From: an uncultured Bacilli bacterium
GTDB taxonomy: Bacteria > Bacillota_I > Bacilli_A > RF39 > UBA660
NCBI GenBank assembly: GCA_944351315.1
Contig: CALVPL010000053.1
Span: forward strand, 1 to 9,824
Length of the DNA stretch: 9,824 bases
Reading direction: 5' to 3'
Program-made: the position numbers and the translations under genes
Shown: in pieces, positions 5,397 through 9,824 of the stretch
Layout of the letters: each line of letters starts with the position of its first letter
How positions within the stretch are numbered: position 1 is the stretch's first letter
The notes under the pieces: generated by a model
The model's input: the letters and a program-made list of their open reading frames with translations, nothing else
Told to the model about the DNA's origin: nothing
The model's database searches: none

Positions 5397-6522
5397 ATAA
5401 ATGCTTTTCAAAATCTTTAAATTCACTATTGGTTTCTAGATTTGTATCTTCTAAAGCTTCTAGTAATTTTTTTTGTTCTCTTGTAATCTTAGTTGGAATC
5501 ATTACTTTAATTACAACGTACATATCTCCTTTACGAGAAGAGTTTGGAATTTTTAAACCTTTTCCTTTTAATTTATATTTTGTACCATTTTGGGTTCCAG
5601 CTTTTATATCCATCATAACATTTCCGTATATGGTTGGAATTTCTTTTTTTGTTCCTAAAATTGCATCAGTTATGGTAATTGGCAGTTCAATGGTTAAATC
5701 TTCATTGTCTCGTTGATAGAAATTGCTTTCTTTGACATGAATTTCAAAATAAATATCCCCATTCGGTCCTCCATTTACTCCAGCTTCTCCTTTGCCACTT
5801 ATGCGAAGTTGATGTCCTGTATTTACACCTTCTGGAATATGAATGGAAATGGTTTTTTTCTTTCTTTCTTGACCGGTACCATCACAATTTTTACAAACTG
5901 TTTTAAAGCTTTTTCCTTTACCGTGGCATTTAGGACACGCTGTTCTACTTTGAATTACACCAAATAAACTTCTCTGCTCTGTTACAACATAACCAGATCC
6001 ATGACAGTAACTACAAGTCGTTTCATCAAAACCACCTTTACCACCACAATTTTCACAAATATCATTTAAAGTAAGGTCGATATCTTTGTCGACACCAAAT
6101 GCGGCTTCTTCAAAAGTTAAATCTAAACGGACTAATGTATCTCTTCCCTTACGAGCTCGAGTAGAATTGGCTGTTCTAGCTCCACCCCCAAAAAAATCAC
6201 TAAAACCGCCAAAACCACCGACGTCTCCAAATACACTTCTTAAAATATCGTTTAAATCAATATCGCCTGGATCAAAACCACCGAAACCTGATGCACCAGT
6301 GCCATCAAATGCCGCTGAACCAAATTGATCATATTGTTTTCTTTTATTTTCATCGGATAAAACGGCATAAGCTTCCCCGATTTCTTTAAATTTAGCTTCA
6401 TCGCCGGTTTCTTTATTATCTGGGTGATATTTTTTAGCAAGTTTTCTAAAAGCGGATTTTATATCGGCTTGAGAAGCATTTTTATCTACACCTAACACCT
6501 CATAGTAATCTTTTTTATTCAT
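5395..6522 (-). CDS. dnaJ: Chaperone co-factor DnaJ (type I Hsp40)
   Basis: Cytoplasmic Hsp40 that binds unfolded protein, delivers it to DnaK and stimulates DnaK ATPase. All type I domains are present in the 375 residues. The J domain (1-70) has HPD at 33-35. A Gly/Phe-rich linker spans about 68-114. The zinc-binding domain has four CxxCxGxG repeats (C156/C159, C170/C173, C196/C199, C210/C213). The C-terminal substrate-binding and dimerisation domains follow from about 222. The start at 6522 has AAGGTGGTGAG at 6537-6527, which lies inside the 3' end of pepF. The first eight bases of dnaJ overlap the last eight of pepF, so translation is probably coupled. It is the last gene of the chaperone operon. 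In Bacillus dnaJ directly follows dnaK; here pepF separates them. No CIRCE element is visible, as the operon's 5' end is outside the window. Confidence 0.98.
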   Translation of the reverse strand: MNKKDYYEVLGVDKNASQADIKSAFRKLAKKYHPDNKETGDEAKFKEIGEAYAVLSDENKRKQYDQFGSAAFDGTGASGFGGFDPGDIDLNDILRSVFGDVGGFGGFSDFFGGGARTANSTRARKGRDTLVRLDLTFEEAAFGVDKDIDLTLNDICENCGGKGGFDETTCSYCHGSGYVVTEQRSLFGVIQSRTACPKCHGKGKSFKTVCKNCDGTGQERKKKTISIHIPEGVNTGHQLRISGKGEAGVNGGPNGDIYFEIHVKESNFYQRDNEDLTIELPITITDAILGTKKEIPTIYGNVMMDIKAGTQNGTKYKLKGKGLKIPNSSRKGDMYVVIKVMIPTKITREQKKLLEALEDTNLETNSEFKDFEKHL

Positions 6523-8332
6523 TTAACTCACCACCTTCATTTATGATTTCTTTTAACTCTTTTAAACAATCGGTGATAAAAGCAAAAGCTTTTTCAAATG
6601 GCTCATCGCCTGTTAAATCAATATCAACAATTTTTAAAATATCTAAGACTTCTTTACTAGAGCCACTTTTCAAAAATTCGATATATTTTTCTACAAAACC
6701 TTCTTTTTCATCCATAATATCTTTTACTATACAAATTGCTGAGATTAGACCGGTTGCATATTTATATACATAAAATGGACTATAAAAATGAGAAATACGC
6801 ATCCATTCATAACGAATCTCAGGATCAATGATTACAGAATCTTTAAAGTACTCTTGATTTAATTTGTAATAAGTACTACTAAATTCCTCTTCAGTTAGAG
6901 ATTCTTTATTTTGACACTTCTTGCTCATAATACTTTCGAATTCGGCAAACATTGTCTGACGATAGATGGTTGCTTTTACTTTATCTAAAAATTCACATAG
7001 AAAATACATTTTTTCTTTTTTCGATTTGGCATTTTTCAAAAAATAGAAAGAAAGTAAAGTTTCATTCACTGTTGAGGCAATCTCGGCTACGAAAATATCA
7101 TAACCGGAATATTCAAAAGAGTTGTTTTCTTTAGAATATGTGGAATGGACTGCATGTCCTAGTTCATGAGCTAAGGTACTTACTGAATCGTATGTACCAT
7201 TAAAGTTTAACAAAACATAACTTGGTGAATCATAACATCCCCAATGATATGCTCCATTGTGTTTATATTCATTTGGGTAGAAATCTACTGCATGACTATC
7301 AAAAACGCCTTGGAATTTTTTTAGATATTCTTCTTTTAAAGGTTTTAAAGTTTCTTTTACAATTTTAATTGCTTCTTCTTTAGTAAACTCTTTTTGATCT
7401 AATTCAACAATTGGCACATAAGTATCATACAAATGATATTCTTTATTGTTTAACATTTTAGCTTTGATTTTTTGATATTCTACATTCACATCCATGTATT
7501 TATGAACATTCTTGATTAAATTATCATAAACCTTTGGAGAAATGTTGCTTTTATCTAAGGCCATTGCAAGTGCACTTTCGTATCCTCGAATATCTCTTAA
7601 AAACTCCAATTCTTGATAGTTTCCTTTTAAAAGGTTTGCAAAAGTATTTTTGTGTTGTTCATAATAATTATAGAAAGTGTGAAAAGCTCTTCTTCGAATG
7701 TTTTGACTTGGATTTTCTAAAAATAAATTCCAATTATATTGAGTTAGACCTTCTTTTCTTCCATCATCTAATAATACACTTTCAAAAACTGCATCGGTTG
7801 TATCTAATGCTGTAAAAGCTTCATCGGGAGTTCCAAAAGCATTTAAAGCTTTCGTAATAATTTTTTCTTCTTTTTCCGATAAAATATGTTTTTTCTGGCG
7901 ATACAATCTTTCGAAAGAAAGTTTATACGGTTTTAGAAATTCATCCTCTTCAATCCAAGGCAAAATATCTTCTAAGTTCTTTTGCATAAATTCACTTACA
8001 ATAAAAGATTCACCATCGGAAATAGTATTTAAAAGTTGTTCCATTTCTAATTTATGGGATAAAGAAGTTGAATTTGAAGTATCTTCATCAAATTTTAAAT
8101 ACGTATAAATATATAAAAGTTCTGTAATCCGTGATTCTTTTTCAGATGTTTTTAAAAAGGTTTTTAAGGATTCTTTATCGTCTAAAATATGTCCTTTCAT
8201 TTCAACAATTCGTTTGTTTATTTCTTTTGCTTCTTGGATTTTTTTTCGATACTCTTCTTCATTTTTTATTATGACAGTTAAATCCCAACAATCTTGTTTG
8301 TTTTGTTCACTTCGTTTTTTTAGCTTTTCCAT
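6515..8332 (-). CDS. pepF: M3-family zinc metallopeptidase, oligoendopeptidase F
   Basis: Cytoplasmic zinc peptidase that cleaves short oligopeptides of intermediate size; no signal peptide or membrane segment is seen. Residue numbers count from the ATG at 8347; subtract 5 for the preferred start. The N-terminus reads WDLTVI (21-26) as in PepF. The active site is HELGH (394-398), with zinc ligands H394 and H398 and catalytic E395. The third ligand is E422 in FVAEIASTVNE. A downstream HFYSPFYVYKYATGL segment also matches the family's substrate-binding region. The 605-residue length is normal for PepF. I choose the ATG at 8332 because AGAGGA at 8342-8337 precedes it at good spacing. The ATG at 8347 has no Shine-Dalgarno sequence, and its upstream bases belong to a hairpin. 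It lies between dnaK and dnaJ and overlaps dnaJ by 8 bases. Its likely role there, clearing peptides from protein quality control, is inference. Confidence 0.93.
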   Translation of the reverse strand: MEKLKKRSEQNKQDCWDLTVIIKNEEEYRKKIQEAKEINKRIVEMKGHILDDKESLKTFLKTSEKESRITELLYIYTYLKFDEDTSNSTSLSHKLEMEQLLNTISDGESFIVSEFMQKNLEDILPWIEEDEFLKPYKLSFERLYRQKKHILSEKEEKIITKALNAFGTPDEAFTALDTTDAVFESVLLDDGRKEGLTQYNWNLFLENPSQNIRRRAFHTFYNYYEQHKNTFANLLKGNYQELEFLRDIRGYESALAMALDKSNISPKVYDNLIKNVHKYMDVNVEYQKIKAKMLNNKEYHLYDTYVPIVELDQKEFTKEEAIKIVKETLKPLKEEYLKKFQGVFDSHAVDFYPNEYKHNGAYHWGCYDSPSYVLLNFNGTYDSVSTLAHELGHAVHSTYSKENNSFEYSGYDIFVAEIASTVNETLLSFYFLKNAKSKKEKMYFLCEFLDKVKATIYRQTMFAEFESIMSKKCQNKESLTEEEFSSTYYKLNQEYFKDSVIIDPEIRYEWMRISHFYSPFYVYKYATGLISAICIVKDIMDEKEGFVEKYIEFLKSGSSKEVLDILKIVDIDLTGDEPFEKAFAFITDCLKELKEIINEGGELNE

Positions 8333-8336
8333 ATAT

Positions 8337-8342
8337 TCCTCT
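8337..8342 (-). promoter_or_regulatory. Ribosome binding site that decides the pepF start
   Basis: AGAGGA on the minus strand, 4 bases before the ATG at 8332. No comparable sequence precedes the ATG at 8347, so the encoded protein most likely starts MEKLKKRSEQ. Confidence 0.7.
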
Positions 8343-8355
8343 TTCATAAACTTAG

Positions 8356-8385
8356 AGAAAAGCTCTAGGGATCTAGAACTTTTCT
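8356..8385 (-). other. Intergenic hairpin between dnaK and pepF
   Basis: On the minus strand, AGAAAAGTTCTAG (8385-8373) pairs with CTAGAGCTTTTCT (8368-8356) around the loop ATCC. The 13-bp stem contains a single G-U wobble that pairs only in the minus-strand RNA. No T run follows in the direction of transcription, so it is not a typical terminator. It more likely acts as an mRNA stabiliser or processing site that sets dnaK and pepF expression apart. It begins 9 bases after the dnaK stop. Confidence 0.6.
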
Positions 8386-8394
8386 TTTTTTCTT

Positions 8395-9824
8395 TTATTT
8401 TTCTTCGTAAGAAGCTTCTTCAACACCGTCGTCATTTTTCTTTTCTTCATTTGGTTCTTGATTTGGAGTTTCGGTGTTTGCTGTTTGATTGTTTTTAGCT
8501 GCTTCTTCATAAACTTTAGTTGCAAGACGCATAGCTACTTCATTTAAACTTTCAGTTTTCTTTTTGATGTCATCAACATCATTTTTCTCCATAGCATCTT
8601 TTAATTCTTTAATTTTGCTTTCGGCTTCTTCTTTATCTTTTTTATCTACTTTATCTCCTAAGTCTTTAATCGCTTTTTCAGTAGAGAAGATCATAGCATC
8701 CGCATCATTTTTTGCATTTACTTCTTCTTTACGTTTTTCATCAGCTTCTTTATTTGCCTCAGCTTCTTTCATCATTTTATCGATTTCTTCATCACTTAAG
8801 TTTGTATTTGAAGAAATTGTAATAGATTGTTCTTTATTTGTTCCTAAATCTTTTGCTGTTACATGAACAATACCGTTTGCATCAATATCAAATTTTACTT
8901 CGATTTGAGGAACTCCTCTTGGTGCAGGTGGAATATTTGTTAATTGGAAGTTACCAAGGGTCTTATTATCTTGAGCCATTGGTCTTTCACCTTGTAAAAC
9001 GTGAATGTCTACAGCAGGTTGGTTATCAGCAGCTGTACTAAATACTTGACTCTTACTTGTTGGAATGGTTGTATTTCTTGGAATTAATACAGTCATAACT
9101 CCACCTAAAGTTTCAAGTCCAAGAGATAATGGTGTTACATCTAGTAATACTAAATCATCCATTTCACCAGTTAAAACACCACCTTGAATTGCAGCACCCA
9201 TAGCTACTACTTCATCTGGGTTTACACCTTTATGAGGTTCTTTACCAAGTTCTTTTTTAACTAATTCTTGAATATATGGAATACGAGTAGAACCACCAAC
9301 TAAAATGACTTCATCAATATCGTTATTAGAAAGTTTTGCATCTTTTAAAGCTTTATGAACTGGATCTAAGGTTGAATCGAATAAATCACGACATAAATCT
9401 TCGAATTTTGCTTTTGATAAAGTTACATCTAAGTGAACTGGACCATCGCTGTTTTGAGAAATAAATGGTAAGTTGATTTGGGTGCTTGACATACCAGATA
9501 AATCTTTTTTTGCTTTTTCAGCAGCATCTTTAAGACGTTGCATTGCCATGGCATCTTTAGATAAATCAATACCGTTTTCTTTTTTGAATTCACTGACTAA
9601 GTAATCAATAATTCGTTGGTCAAAATCATCGCCACCTAATTTATTGTTACCAGCAGTTGATTTAACTTCGAAAACCCCATCTCCAAGTTCAAGAATCGAA
9701 ACATCGAATGTTCCACCACCAAGGTCGTATACTAATACAGTTTGGTTTTTATCTTGTTTATCTAAACCATAAGCTAAAGCTGCGGCAGTTGGTTCGTTGA
9801 TGATACGTTTAACATCTAAACCAG
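8395..9824 (-). CDS. dnaK: Chaperone DnaK (Hsp70), 5' end truncated by the window edge
   Basis: ATP-driven Hsp70 chaperone that folds and refolds cytoplasmic proteins with DnaJ and GrpE. The visible 475 residues start in the nucleotide-binding domain. The frame is open to the window edge; the ATG at 9549 is internal, not the start. Numbering the first visible residue as 1, landmarks are NEPTAAALAYG (9-19), the phosphate loop YDLGGGTFD (32-40), adenosine-site GGSTRIP (176-182) and the interdomain linker VLLDVTPLSLG (225-235). The substrate-binding beta domain and helical lid follow. The tail is acidic and Asn/Gln/Glu-rich and ends in ASYEEK. By comparison with Bacillus DnaK, about 140 N-terminal residues are missing. 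It opens the visible chaperone operon; grpE and hrcA would be expected beyond the window edge. A CIRCE operator cannot be assessed here. Confidence 0.98.
   Translation of the reverse strand, partial: GLDVKRIINEPTAAALAYGLDKQDKNQTVLVYDLGGGTFDVSILELGDGVFEVKSTAGNNKLGGDDFDQRIIDYLVSEFKKENGIDLSKDAMAMQRLKDAAEKAKKDLSGMSSTQINLPFISQNSDGPVHLDVTLSKAKFEDLCRDLFDSTLDPVHKALKDAKLSNNDIDEVILVGGSTRIPYIQELVKKELGKEPHKGVNPDEVVAMGAAIQGGVLTGEMDDLVLLDVTPLSLGLETLGGVMTVLIPRNTTIPTSKSQVFSTAADNQPAVDIHVLQGERPMAQDNKTLGNFQLTNIPPAPRGVPQIEVKFDIDANGIVHVTAKDLGTNKEQSITISSNTNLSDEEIDKMMKEAEANKEADEKRKEEVNAKNDADAMIFSTEKAIKDLGDKVDKKDKEEAESKIKELKDAMEKNDVDDIKKKTESLNEVAMRLATKVYEEAAKNNQTANTETPNQEPNEEKKNDDGVEEASYEEK

Noticed and set aside
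8356..8394. Plus-strand hairpin followed by a T-rich run, resembling a terminator.
   Set aside because: No plus-strand transcription unit leads into it, and the stem has a C-A mismatch in plus-strand RNA; the T run is the complement of the A-rich dnaK 3' end.
9541..9549. ATG at 9549 as the start of a shorter DnaK-like protein.
   Set aside because: The same frame continues upstream to the window edge with conserved DnaK sequence, so this is an internal methionine.

Overview
The window is AT-rich DNA from a low-GC Gram-positive bacterium (Bacillota). All genes lie on the minus strand, so transcription runs from high to low coordinates. DnaK, DnaJ and the housekeeping sigma factor read like those of Bacilli. 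Tryptophan is TGG in the codons I checked, and the dnaG/rpoD junction uses TGA as a genuine stop. This argues for the standard bacterial code rather than the Mycoplasma code. Erysipelotrichia-like bacteria or early-branching Mollicutes relatives are reasonable guesses, but the sequence alone does not settle this.

Reading in the direction of transcription, the first block is a chaperone operon. It holds dnaK (5' end outside the window), then an M3-family oligoendopeptidase F (pepF), then dnaJ. A 13-bp hairpin lies between dnaK and pepF, and pepF overlaps dnaJ by 8 bases. A terminator hairpin overlapping the dnaJ stop codon closes the block. A peptidase between the two chaperone partners is unusual; it suggests coordinated folding and peptide turnover.

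Next comes a 240-base intergenic region dense with signals: two tandem 12-bp direct repeats, a good sigma-A-type promoter, a 5' hairpin, and a second strong terminator. The promoter and terminator together define a possible 75-nt small RNA or attenuated leader. After that comes a second promoter overlapping a perfect inverted repeat.

The second block is a two-gene operon for an RnfC-like iron-sulfur protein and an RnfD-like membrane protein. No rnfA, rnfB, rnfE or rnfG gene is present in the window. Both proteins appear to have lost the flavin-site signatures of classical Rnf subunits. This is the best candidate here for an undescribed redox module. A terminator-like hairpin follows it.

The last block is the macromolecular-synthesis pair: dnaG (primase) and rpoD (housekeeping sigma factor, 3' end outside the window), joined by an ATGA overlap. 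The sigma factor carries what looks like a tandem duplication of its N-terminal region 1.1. No tRNA, rRNA, CRISPR array, insertion sequence or phage gene was seen, and no gene-free stretch exceeds 300 bases.
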